Of a DNA stretch of 64,000 bases, positions 13,116-26,500 are shown in pieces (position 1 is the stretch's first letter; each line of letters begins with the position of its first letter). The translations under genes were made by a program, and so were the position numbers. The DNA comes from Datnioides undecimradiatus. Taxonomy: Eukaryota; Chordata; Actinopteri; Lobotiformes; Datnioididae. The notes beneath the pieces are model-generated. The model saw only the letters and a program-made list of their open reading frames with translations. It did no database searches and was not told the DNA's origin. The stretch lies in the NCBI GenBank assembly GCA_008933995.1, contig WARS01000013.1, forward strand, positions 9,692,023 to 9,756,022, given 5' to 3'.

Positions 13116-14714
13116 ATCATCAGCTTCACCTTATGCACAACTGACACACCAATATACCTAATGTAGTGTAGAGACCCATATGGTGAGATTGTTAAATCAG
13201 GCTGAGCACAAAACAGTGTTTACGTGGTTTATCATTGTGACAGTGGTAAACTTCATTCATTCTTTCTTCACACTAAATTGAAAAATAAACCACAATATTG
13301 TGCTTAAGTACAGATACAGAGTAAAGTGTCAGAGCTGAAACTGTGACTGTTTTGTCAGCACTGTTTATGATTTCTCCTACTCCATACATCACACATATCT
13401 TCTCTGAACACAATGTGAGCAACGAGCAACCATACAGAACAACAACAAACAGAATACAGATGACACAAACCCAACACATTATGGGGGGGAATCTACATTT
13501 TCATTGTTGTGGGACCTGCAAGGCAAACAAAACTGTGTAAAGAGGGAAATGAGGAAAGAAATAATAATGCTTTTATGATGCTTTAAGCTCGATTCAGATA
13601 AATGGATTACTAAATGGATGGGAGCTATCGGTTTCTCATCTTGTTTCTGCTCACAGGGGCTGTTGGGAGTTTTGTTCAGTGCAGCCACCAAAATAACACC
13701 GCAATGATTGTTCACTTTCATTCTTTAGATCCTGAAAAGGTGCTTTCACAAAGATCAAACAGGGTTTGACCAAATCCTTTAATATAGTGTGACAGCTACT
13801 TCTTTATCCGCTCATTTTTCTCACCACCAGCCTTTTTAACTGGGAGATGATACAATCCCAACCATTCTGCGCTCATACCCACTCACTCACTTGGTGTCAC
13901 TTAGACTGACATGAATAAACAGCTGTTGAGCTGAATTAGCAAACTCTCAGACATTTGACTGATTTCACAAATCTATTGATACCCAGTGATTTTAAACATA
14001 AAACTAAAAAACATCAACATTAAACACTGTGATCACCTTTCACCTACTCCAAGCTACAATTACACCTACTGTGTGTGTGTGTGAGAATATTAGCTTATGT
14101 GTTGTGCATTGAAGAGATAAGGCAAGGTAAGCTAGTGTGGAGATGGCGCTGTTGGACCGGAAAAAAGGCGTTGAAGTGAAAAAGGGGCAGTTATGCACTT
14201 AACCTGCTCTCTGATAGCTGAAGTGCTGCGGAGGCCAGGAGGTGCACCCGTCTCTGAGAAAAACACTTTGACGCTGAACGCTGGGCAAAGGGCCAGACAT
14301 TAACACCCCACCAGTCTGGCCTCTCAAGTGACGCTGGCAGCGCCGGTTTGCATAAGCTGAGGATTCTGAGGCTTAGAGTTGCACTAATCAATACTTCTAT
14401 ATGAGTAGCTGGTAGTGACAAACCCACAAAGCATTATCATCCAACCCTGTAGTCTGCTGACACAGTCAGGCAACAACTCCGGGAGACAAATTGGGTTTCA
14501 GTGTGGTTTAACAAATACTCCCACAACTTAACTGCTTTGTTTCAGCCTCACATTTCTCATCATGCTTGTTTTTCCCACTGCAGCATTTCCAATTAGCATT
14601 ATGCATTACATTTTACATTACATGCTTACATTAGATTTTAAAGTACATTTTATGCTTATTTATTAATACCCTGTCTCAATTTCACTTGTTCTTGTGTTTT
14701 TTTATGTGCCTGGG

Positions 14715-14775
14715 CCACCGGACACAACAATTTCCCTACGGGCATAAATAAAGTGCCTATTCAATTCTATTCATC
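14715..14775 (+). mobile_element. 3' tail of a non-LTR retrotransposon or its SINE
   Basis: The sequence caatttccctacgggcataa is followed by ATAAAG and a short imperfect TATTCAATTCTATTC run. A stem of the aatttccc-cgggaataaag type plus a pentanucleotide tail is characteristic of 3' ends of teleost LINEs and the SINEs that share them. The upstream body is not recognisable, so this is a short 5'-truncated copy. Clade assignment (L2, CR1 or Rex type) is not possible from the tail alone. Confidence 0.55.
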
Positions 14776-17530
14776 ATTTCCAAAGCTCTGATAAACCCAC
14801 TGTATGTTGCCTTCCCAGTTCCAAACGACCAGCACAGTTAGCACATAACTGGTCCAGGTTTCAAGTTATGTGCTTTAGACCCAACTTCAGTAGTCCAGAC
14901 CAATAGGTGTCCTATGAGAAATAACTGGCACCTCTGGGTAAGATCCAAATGCAACGTTGATTGGGGGCAAGATTTCAGCTTCAAATGACTGCTAATTTCA
15001 CTCTGTCTCCACTGGATGTGTTAGCAACTGTTTACTAATGTATACTATATACACTAAGTTACGAATATGTCTTTTCTAAGATAACAATATTTAAGTGTGT
15101 AGCACTGCAAACATGAGGCTTTAAAAGTAAAGAAAGGCATGTTTTAAGTATTAATTATGTGTTTGTACAAAGATTAGCATAAACTTGTCAGTAGATGGAT
15201 TGTAAAATATTTTTTATCTATAATCTGTATTGAGTAAAAAGCTACGTCACACAAGTATTTCCCTCCTTTCAAGGTCCCTCATACTACAAACCTACTCAAT
15301 TAATCATACATTCAGTATATAGGCACACATTTCGAGCACATTCACATACCACCCTCTAACCAAGCCTCTCTAAACCATGCTCCATTATTCATTAGCCTCT
15401 CTGTAGCAAGTATGCATAGTGCGCTTGCCACTCCACAACTCAAACTCAAACTGGATGTTAGTGTGTTATTAGCCCATCTACTGTACAAGTGCAGCTCCTT
15501 AATGACCTGTCACAGCACTCAGGTCAACTGATGGGCAGCGACAAGCACTTCTGCCTTATGGCAGACACGTGTGAGGGAGCAAAAACTGATGCCTTCTCTG
15601 CAGTGACATCAGCTAGCTTGACAACCAGAGCTGCACACTTTCAAAAAGATGCACACTGACACTGTCCATGATTATGTAACTGCACTAGAGCCTAAAAGGG
15701 AATACTACTAAATCTTAACACGAAGGGATGCTATTCCTATGGCTTCACACCGTTTAGTCTGTGTCAGTGCACATGTTAAGTGTTTGCCCTGCCTTTTGAT
15801 GTGGAGTGTTACAGTATGCATAGTGCTGCAGAGACCAAACTGCAAAAAAGATGAGAAAGCTGGTAAATGATGATAAGCTGACCAGACAGTGGTTCTTTAT
15901 GGATTAGACTGCATACATTAGTTATATATTTGTATACATCAATTAGATCATTAAAGGGATTGAAAACTGTAACTGTGTCCTGGTAAACATCACGCTTAAG
16001 AACCTTCCGTTCATGGCTTTTAATTTACTGTGCCGACAACCAAAGCTTACTCCCTGGCTGCAGTGTTTCAAGCTCACCCAGGCAGGGACAAACACAACTG
16101 TTAGTGTTTGCTAGGTGGGACACCAGTGGGGAATCATTTCCTTGTTGGTGTCCTAGCATCTCCTACTGGTTGGGTGAACTGCAAGGCTGCAGCGGGGCAA
16201 GATATCTGAGTATCAGGGCAGATGAAAAAAAGCAGCTTTGTGACTTTGTGTATCAGAGGAAAATACATGGCAGTCAACAGCCACAAAGACTGTGGTAGAT
16301 TTAGAATTAGCCATTTAAAATCAGGAAGTAAAAGAACTTCATTATCAAGCTCATTCACATTATACAGCAAGTGCTTTTGTATTACAAAATTAAACATTTG
16401 TCATCAGTGCTAAGAATTTAAAGAAAAGACTGAGACAAGGCCAGAATGAAAGCCAACAACACAACTGAGACATTTCAAAAATGGGCTATCTTTAGTATGG
16501 CTTTGATACAGTGGTAGAGCTGTATACAGCCGATGAATGATGCCATCAGCAGGGTCCTTGTCCCCTTTACTTTCCTGTGCCCATCACAACACAACAACAG
16601 ATGGAGGACTCAACACAGCAAAGCCAGACTCTGATGGCATAATGGCACCATCACATGCAGATGATGTCCTGGGTTTGTGCAGGCAACTCACACACTGTGA
16701 TTTACTAAAAAAAATACAATAAGGCTCACAGAATTAATACCAATGAATTTCAGCACTCAAATATGACCCTTAATGGCATCAAACGGGTTTGTGTCAATGC
16801 CCCGTCTCCCACTGCCATGAATATGATAGAAAAAAGTGTGCGGCACCCACAGAAGGTGAACCTGAGAGGACATAATGGTCCATTTTGACTGCAAAGTGGG
16901 AACTTTTTACCTCTAATAAAGACACACGGGCTTAAATAAACAGATGGACAGACGTGCAAGCAAGTATGTGCATGCGCTCACACACAAGCAGACGTGGAGC
17001 ATTATTCATGCAATGGGATGCCCCTAAATGAATCCATGCGGGTAAATGTCATCACTAAATGTCAATAGCTTTTTTGAGGCTTGTCCTGAGGACATGGAGC
17101 CCAGCATATGGGCCGCAGGACTCAGAACTACCTTCATTTCCTACTACTTCATCTATTCTTAATCTACTTTAAGGACCTCATCTGCTCATGTGATGAATTA
17201 AACAACACATGAGTGAGGGTCTTCTGACAAGTGGTAAGCAGAGAAGAGAACAGATGTGATCACAAGACGATTGCCATCCACTGCGATAAAAGGACATGCA
17301 GTAGAGAGAGACGAAGAAAACTCCTGTCTTACTTTTTCATGTGAGAGAGGGCAAGAAACAGATAATTATGATTGACAGAAAGCCTGCACACTGTTCAAAC
17401 ACACGTGTTTCTCAGGGACCTTTCTCAGTAAGAGAGGAGATAAATCCTGATACCATGTGACTACAGGAGTCTCAGAGAAACTTTGGCATTTACAGGTATA
17501 CCCACATTTGGCAACATATATTGCATGTAC

Positions 17531-20500
17531 CTCGATGTAGGAAGCGAGTCTGGGGTAGACCCTGTAAGGTCCCAGCACGTGAGACAGTGGGGTGGTGCAG
17601 GGGAAGGTGGTGGTCACAGCGTGGCTCACTTCAGGCAGAGAAAACACCTTGAAGCCAAACTTCTCATACAGCTTCTGCAGTGCCTCATCTGGCTTCTCTT
17701 CACCCTCACACAGGACGCTGCCCACCACGTAGCGACATTTCTCTGCTGGCCTCTGTGGGAACACAGAAAGGGAAAAATTGATAGATCAAACAATTACAAA
17801 TCCACTTAAAACCCTCACCTCAGAGTAGAAACTCAAACAGCTTAGAATAATGTGTTTCTGTTAGACACATAATTACTAATAACACTCAGTGACTGATGCG
17901 GTTATGTTCTATAAGTGCAAAACTGCACATGTGTGGAAGTAAGAATAGGAGTCGTTTGATTTAAACTTGTGGAGACATTGCACCCTCACACAGTCTGCCA
18001 AGTGTCACTGGACACAGGGCTGCCAGCTCTGGTAAACTTCCCACAGCCAGGTCACATATGTGGCAGTTCAAATTGTGCGTGCATTGACAGCATCTTAGTC
18101 AAATGTGCCAGAAATTGTCACTTATTTGTACACCATGCAAGCCTTATTGGAAATATTACAACTAATAAGTTGTTTACATTTCGCATTGTATGTTTTAAAT
18201 GAAAAGGGTTTGTAAATACTAATTAACAAGTGGTTCCACCTGCACGCAATTTCTATCTTTCTTGGAAATAAAATGAGGAATCTTCACATCAATAATATTA
18301 CAGAATTGTTAACATTTGCCAGTTTAGCTTCAGATCAGTACACTGGAAATTATCAGCCATTGTTGAGTCTTTCCTGATTATGCTTGAAGAGAGGAGATAC
18401 AAGCCAGCATGCAGGTTTGGTCTCCTTCACTACAAAGCGTCTCTGCCACCATAATGTTTCTTAATGTGCCCACATGTCTGCATGCAAATGAGAAAGAGAG
18501 CATCACAATCACCGAGTGGATTGTCAGTCAGACGAGGATCTGACAGAGACTCTCCCACTCACATCTGTTTGCACACAGTTTGCAGTCTGTCTGTAGAGCT
18601 TCAGATGGAGAGTGGGAGCTGCTGTTAGAGGGCCATGCTTTCTTTTTTTTGCATGTTTTTTTTGTTGTTTGTTTTTTTTTTTACAACACATCACTTTAGT
18701 ACAGGTTACATTTCTGCCCACCATTTTCTAAATCTTACTTTAGATGTTGAGTGCTTGTTTTCCAACTTTCAGGCAGGAATGGGTAAAAAGTCATTCATTC
18801 AGGTATGAGAAGTGACAAAAGTAATAATGACACCTTGCTTTAAGGTATTATGTACAAGTCATACACAGAATAATAATATAATAGACCAAAGAATACCCTA
18901 TTATAATCCAACTATTTCCTCAGAGTATGAAAATCAACTTTGAGACACTTTATGTTGACACAAACTAGAACTTTAGTTTGGCATATTTCCCGATTCAACA
19001 AGCTTTGTCTCTGTGAGTTCATTTTTAATTTGCACTGAGAAATGGGAACCAATGGCAAAGTAATAATAACCAGATAATACATAGAAAAACCCTGGTATGG
19101 TCCTTTAAGACTGGCTGCTGGCTTCTGCTCTGTGACAGTGGCGGTCTGTGAAGGGCTGGCACTGAGGGGGCACAGATGGGAGCCAGCAACACTCATCTTC
19201 ATGTCCCTGGCATCCTTGCATAATTATCACATCTAAACGCCACAACCGTCTCTTCTTTTCCATCACATTTCTCACATTCAGCGATATTTTTGACCATATT
19301 GTGCTGCTACTGCACTACACCGTTCCCGGTGCCCTACTTTGTTCAGACGGCAGCTTTTGTGGTGTAATTCAGTGCAGTTGGCTGCCGGTGAGATTCCCTG
19401 GATGAGATAAATCTACTTGATCACCCCACCCCAAACCCTCATGGCCTCTTAATGTCTGCATCATGCCAGCAATAATAATGACTGACAGCGCCTGTTCAGC
19501 TTGAGCAGATAATCTTTACTGTCACCTAACAGAGACCCTTACCACCATGTGCAACAGTGAGTCAGACACCACAGATCACCTGCTTTCGACAGGGAATTAT
19601 TCATTCAAGGCAGCATGAGATGCAATACATCTATTTACGCAGAAGCAGTGAGTCATTGCAAACGCAGTCACAGTGCCTGTCTACGCATTGTCGATGGAAA
19701 TCAACACATCACATTAGTGTGACAATGAAAACATCCATTTTAAATACCACTAACGTATATTTAAGACAGGGCATTTGAAATGACATAATGTTGAAACATG
19801 ATGCATGCTTACACAGTAAACTGAGATGGTGGTCATGATGACCAGTAGACCTGCTAAATACCCTAAATAACATTGATATTGTATGTTAGCCTTAAATTCA
19901 AGTATTAAATCTACTCACATGGCGGTGAACATCTACTGTATATCTAACATGTCAAAATCACACATTAAAATATATATATATATATATAAAATAATCAAAC
20001 TACAATAAACTTTGTCCCAATGCTGTGGATTAGGTTGAACAAACCTCTTCTAAAAACAACAGATATTATTAAAACAATATTACACAATATTATCAAATCT
20101 CTATATTGATACTGAATCATCACCCAGCCCTATATGCATACTTGTGCGAGTATTCAGGATCTTTGTTTCATGGCATCCTTATAGATTGTTTTGTATTTTT
20201 GTTTTGAATTGTATTTTATTCATTCTTATCCGCATGGATTTATGTGCAGGGTTAGCTCTGCACTGCCCCTGGTCTTACATTAACGCATCAAATGTATGGG
20301 CTGTCACAAGCCCGTTGCACAGAGCTGCTCCCTGTCAACACTGGTGGTCTATGATAAGACGCAACAATAACCATTCAAACACGGAGGGGATACCAACTGT
20401 CCTCCCACGGTCTTGCTTTAGTATCTTACCATCTTACTATCTCTCATTCTCTCCATACCGATGGACTAGAGTGTGTTAGCCAAACCAGTAGTTCACTAAT

Positions 20501-23500
20501 GATATCATTCAGGGCTCTAGCTATCATTCACAACCCACACAGTGGCAAGAACAAACAGCAGCCCCATCTCATCGCTGCTCCCCTCCAGATAAGACACCCC
20601 AGAGACTACAGGCAATTAGGAAAGAGAGGAACACCACTCCATGTACGTGACTTGTCTTGTCTCCCCACCAAAGTTGTTTTGTTTGTGTCTGAAATTCTTA
20701 CACCGCAAAAGGTAGAAATTCTCAGACGCTGTCCACGCTGGGCAGCGGCACTCCAAATGTCAGCTGCTGGCAGAGCTGTGTTTTGTGAGACAGCGTGCAA
20801 TTCCATTTCTCACAAGGTAGCTGAGGAAAGCCGACTGTGGCTTTTGATTGGCCGGGGTGAGGGGCAGAGAGTCAGATAATGGGAAGACTGTGGAGCTTTT
20901 ACCTCTGAACCTTACGTTTCCGTAGCAAGTTGCAGAAAACCAATCCAGTTCACAGTGACTCGTAAACTCCTCTGAAAAGCACACTGAAACTGTCTGCAAG
21001 CTTTGCAGAAATGTTTAATTTCATCTGAATGTCTCAGCTGATTTCTTGTACGGCAAACATTAATTTCCTATATTTCCATACGCTGAGCGAGCTCGTTAAA
21101 ATGGCGGGGGAGAGACATATACAGCCAACTTTGGTAGAGCTCATGGCCCATGGGACTCAAAGATGGTTTCCCTTCACAAATGGTGCATTCCCATCTCTAC
21201 TTGATTCCCCTAAGCCAAGTCTCCAAGGACCTGTTGGGAGAGAAAGTAATTTCAAAAGCAATTCTTTGCTTGAGGCTACAAGGGCCTTTTTTGATGGATG
21301 AGGGCTCTCCAACAATAAAAAGGTACGGCTGACAGAGGTAATTCTTTATTAGCAGACACGTAATGAGGATTTACTCTCTTCATCCTTCCTCCTCTTCATC
21401 TTTTCCCTCCTGGCTATCACCACTTGGGATGCATTGCTTGGAGCGCCCGTCCCGTTTCCAATTGGTCATTTCTGAAGTGTGAGCAGGTTAGGGAGGACAG
21501 GGACCAACAAGGCAATCGGCTAATACTCCACATTACTGTAACATACAGACAGAGACCATAATGAGCACTCCATCCCCTGCCTGACCGAGGACCATTACTA
21601 TTGCTCATTAAAACACAACTGCCAAGCGACGATCAACAAAATGCGAAGCTAAATTAGCAGAGAGGGAGCGATTAACATTGAGAGAGCATAACATCAGCTC
21701 TCTCTTTAAACGAACCATATAAACCATGTAAAGGCAACATAGCAGCAGTGCTGTGAGGCAGAACGCTTCTGTTTCTGTTTGGTTTTTCTTCACGGTTTCC
21801 ATATAGTGGGCAATTCAACGAATAATAAGTGGCGTTGAAATCAAACATTTTTTAAAAATGTGAAGTGCGAGAGCAAAACATCAACTCTTGCCCTTCGTGC
21901 TCTTGTTAGCATGCTGGGTTTTACCATTATGGCAGAATGGAGCAAGGAGGCTGTGATGTGTGTACAAGAGTCCTTCGCTGCACTGCAGTCAATAAATCTG
22001 CAAATTTGGAGCCTCTCCAGATCTCTACACCATCTCTACATCGTCTGCAGTGAAGCATGACAAGCAGCAAATACAGCATTCATAAAGAACACACCAGGTT
22101 TGTGAAGAGCATGTAATAGCCGCATCCCACATTCAAAAAAATATATATACATTTCAGCTACTGTCCAACAAATGTATTACGCAAACAATACACACCACTG
22201 CCTTTGCTGGAGAGCTCTGCCTCTCTGTGCAGTGGTTCACCATATCATTTTCTTTCTATATCTGGAACGCAGAGACAGATGGTGTTTAGGGCACTTCCAT
22301 GAACAAGCAAAGAACCTGACACATGGGGAGCAAGAAGAACAGAAGACTACGGGATAAGCAATCTCTCAACAAGAGCTGTCGTTCGCCTCAGTGTGTCAGA
22401 GCGATAACCTGTCTCAGCTGATTGGAAGCCATTCTCCCCCCTGCAGGCAGACGAGGCTGCAGAGACAAAGTAACCAGGAGGGAAATTGAAACTAATAGGG
22501 CTACACAGCATTGGGACCATAGGTATGCTGTGATGGGCAGTTTGCAGCCAAATTAATGGAGCAGCAAATGCAGTGAAGCAAGTATGCTTACACAAAGCAA
22601 TCTAATAAAAGGACACTCACTCAGTCAGGGTCATTTTGTAATTTGGGCACAAAGAAAAACCAGCTGACTGATTGCTTGACTATGCTTCCAATTGTAATGG
22701 CCACAAAAATACTATTAAGACTTATTCAAACTGCAAACGTCAATACGTCCTCTTTTGGAAGGGGAGGGGTCAGGGCTAAAGCAACCAAATCAAATTATAT
22801 ATCTGCTGCAGTGCCCAGGCGTGGGCCCCAATGGCCCCTTGAGTCAGGAGCCAGTGGAAATCTTTTTTTCGGTCTCTCTCCCTCTTTCACCAACTGCAGC
22901 TCGGTGCCTTTAGGCTGTGCTCAGACTTAGCTGGTAATTACACATGGCATCCTGGGAGTTCTGGCATGTATAATTACTGGCGAGGATAAGCAGCCTGCTG
23001 GAGGCAGGGCACAGTTTTCCTTCGCCACAGTTGTTGAGCTGGTTCACCACTCCTTGGCCAGCTGGACACAGTGTGGCACTCCTCCAGCCAGATGTCACAG
23101 AGCAGGGAGATAATCTTCTCTAATAGGAGATATGAATCAATTCCTGCCTCCTCTCTGCACAGGCTTACTTCCTTCTCTAGAAATGTTCAACTCTCTTTCT
23201 CCACCTTCTCTCTCTCTCTCTGTAAGCCGCTCTGATAAATATTCTACTGTGTAATCCAATATTCTGCGCATCATAACACAGGGTGAAGAGCCAATACATG
23301 TCACAGGATTGATGGCGCAGAAGATTTAGAGGCATTCTTCACCGTCTTGTTTCACTGACTAATCGTAACATGTCATCGTGTGGAGTAACGTCTTTCTCTC
23401 TGCACACTTTCTGAAAATGGATCAAAATGCCATCCTAAAAATACATTCAACAGTTGTGTTCTACGAGAAAAATAATTAAAAAAGCAGCTCCCCATTTAAT

Positions 23501-26500
23501 AAATTCTGGATTTCTGCCTTCTCGTTTTGCTGTATCCCCCTCACTGTAGAGATGTCCATAAACATTAAAGGGGTGCTTTACTGTAGGGAGAGCCAGCATG
23601 CCCACAATCTTGCATAATATTGACTTGAAGACCTGTGGGACCAGACTTCAGAGTATTCAGCGTATTTATTTCTCGTTTTATATCCACCTTTAAAAGCAGC
23701 AACTCCTTGCCAGAAGCCCCCCTTTCATGTTGTTGCTGTCGGCCGACAGACAAGCGGCAGTAAAATGCTAATAAATTTGACTGGGAGTGCAGCGATGCTC
23801 AGCGCTCTGATCTGAAATTCCGATTGATGAATTGGAGCACTGCGAGACTCTCAAGGTGAGTCAGACTCCTACCAATTTAGACCCCTCTTTTCCAAGGCAG
23901 TCCCACACCTCGCCTCATCTCTCACTGACACTCCCATATACATCTACACATGACATTTCATTTTCTCCTGCTTGTCATGGGGAGCCATGAGCGGTTTGCT
24001 TCTGAAGCTGAAACAAAGTGGGAATTCAGGAGATCAGAGGATGAACCAAGCAGCAGCAGCTTCGGTTCAGCTTCGACACAAACACAACATGTTATCAGTG
24101 TCAGAGGCAGCTGTAATGACTGCATAATTCCACCAAGTACGGACAGACTTTGACTGTATTCACTGCACAAATCATAGTGGTTAAATTAAATGAATAGTCC
24201 ATCCACTAATTTGTACTACCTACTAATTCTATCTGTGCAAAGATTAAAATCAAAGACTCTTACTCTCTGGTAGGGGTTCAACAGTATGAGATTTTCAGAG
24301 TATAATCTCAGAAAATATCACTGTTTCATGGTATCACAATCGAAATCATTGTGTTTTTATTATCAGTTATATTCACAGCCAAAGGGATGAAAACAGGGTG
24401 GTATTTTCTAAAAAACTATTAGGACCTGACAAAGATTAAAGGGAAATATTATATAATGCCACAATACAAAACAATAATATTAATACAGTAGAATTGACTG
24501 AAGACTGTAGACAAGCAAATGTAAACAGTTCGATACACTATTTTCATTTCTTTGTAAATATACTGTGTCTAGTATACGGCTGCAGCTGTACTCTCCAGTA
24601 ATTTATTTCATGACACCGGTGTCTGAGTATTCACTGCTGCCCACTCTTATTAATGACTTTTGCTCTGCAGATTCCTTGCAGACAGGCAGCCTGCCAGCTG
24701 ATATTTTTGACTCCTTGCCACTCTCAAAAACAACAAAGGGCTACAACCCAGAAATTCAATAATTTAGTTTGTACTTTATCCAATCTGGGATTTGTTCAAT
24801 ACTGGTGTCAAAGCCACATTACAGCAGAGCCTGAGGCGACTCTGCCTTGAATTGTTTTGGTGAGTTTTTAAGTGTAACCTCCAATGCTGTGGGTCACTGT
24901 TCAGTTGACTTGAACCCTGTGAGCCAAAAATGCAACACTGTTTAAATCCCTCGGGCCTTTGTGATAATAAGTGATGGCAATTATGCGTGTACATGCAAAC
25001 ACACACATGCATGAGTGGACATACACAAGGAAGAGGGATAAAGAAGAGCAACTCGATTTAGAGCTAATTGGTGTTTCCTCAAGTGCCTCAAAAGAGTGAG
25101 GTAAGGATGTCGAACGCCCACCTTTACCAGTGCAGACCAGTGAAATCAAACAGTCTACAGCTGTCCGAAGAGCCATCTGACCTGACAAATACACTGTAGC
25201 TTTAGTCAATATAAGAGAATCCTTCTGGATTCACGTTCTGAGGTTAATTTGAACAGGACACAGAATCATGCTGGCTTTCATCAAACTCATTAATCGATCT
25301 ATCTTACAATACAAATGCAGAGCGAAAGCAAATTACTACAATTTTGTTAAAAACCAGGTCTACTCTGGATGCAGAACCAAGAGTGAGAACCACTTGAGTA
25401 ATGTCACAGTGACCAATTACAACAAAGCCACTTGTGTTGGTTTGAATTTTTAATTGAATATGATGAAATTCATTATTGACTGAATGAATTATAAGCGGCT
25501 GAGTCACATTACTTATGCCAAGGTAATAAATTAAGTATAAAGATCAATGTGGTTTTGAGGATGCGCCCACCACTCTCTCAATTCACTTTCAATGCTAATA
25601 CTGCCATCCAGTGGCTGCAAAGTACAGTGACTTTACAGACTTATATAGCTGCAGTGAGAGTGCGCTCACCATTTAACAATCTTTTCAGAAAAATTCCCTG
25701 AATTTCAACAAACTTAGATGTACCTAAAACAGTTCTGGTGGTTTATAAGTCCTTCCCTGTAATCTGCAAATTTAAGAAACAGCAATCTGCATGGTAACTA
25801 AGGTGAGTCTGGCATCTGTGGTAAAGACAACACAGAGATACCATGCATGTGAAATAACATTAAATACACAATAATTTACCCTGAACTTCAAATCTGCAAG
25901 AAATGACTGAAATAGAAATAAATACATCTAAATAAATTCATCCACACATGGATTTCAAATACTGATTTTCAGATGTAATTTCTCCTTCAAGAAACCCTGA
26001 CAAGATCAATTAGATTATTTCACCTGCAGATGAAGGTGAACTGGTTATTTGACTGACTGCAATAACTGACTACTGCACACTTATGAAGATGTATTGGTAT
26101 GGTGGAACTAGTTAGCTGCTACTTATAGTCCACCGTAAGTATTGAGGTCAAGTGTAACTATGAATCATTCAAAACTAACGCTAAACACGTGTAATATGTA
26201 CACATCTAAGTTTAAACACTTAAAAAATAACTAAAATTATTAGCAGAATTTTGATGTCAATGATGTCCACCAGATGTCTACTGAAGCTAGCATGTTAACC
26301 AGCTAGCCTCAGTCTTGGTCTTAGTCTTAGTCTCATAATACAACTTTTCTCAGGAAACAATAAGTCCCTATTTGTCATTTAAGTCCAACAACAACAGGTG
26401 CTTCCCATGCTGGTTTAGGTTCCTGGCAGCCTGAAACAGACTCTGCCATAAGCCCTGCTCAGGCCTCTGGACCGCTAGCTGCACAGCTAACTTAGCTAAC

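Larger units (their letters stand above)
7175..17530. other. Non-coding interval (TEX264 intron 2 if the terminal exon is real)
   Basis: No further exon was recognised on either strand over about 10 kb. The content is a GT microsatellite (8535-8571), two repeat fragments (7875-8030, 14715-14775), a 29-base tandem duplication (13055-13115) and otherwise unique-looking AT-rich sequence. Open frames here are 60-130 codons long, without family resemblance or phase-compatible splice sites. Confidence 0.6.

Noticed and set aside
20499-20879. 126-codon plus-strand frame in TEX264 intron 1
   Set aside because: No family resemblance; it overlaps an equally open minus frame, as expected from low stop density rather than coding.
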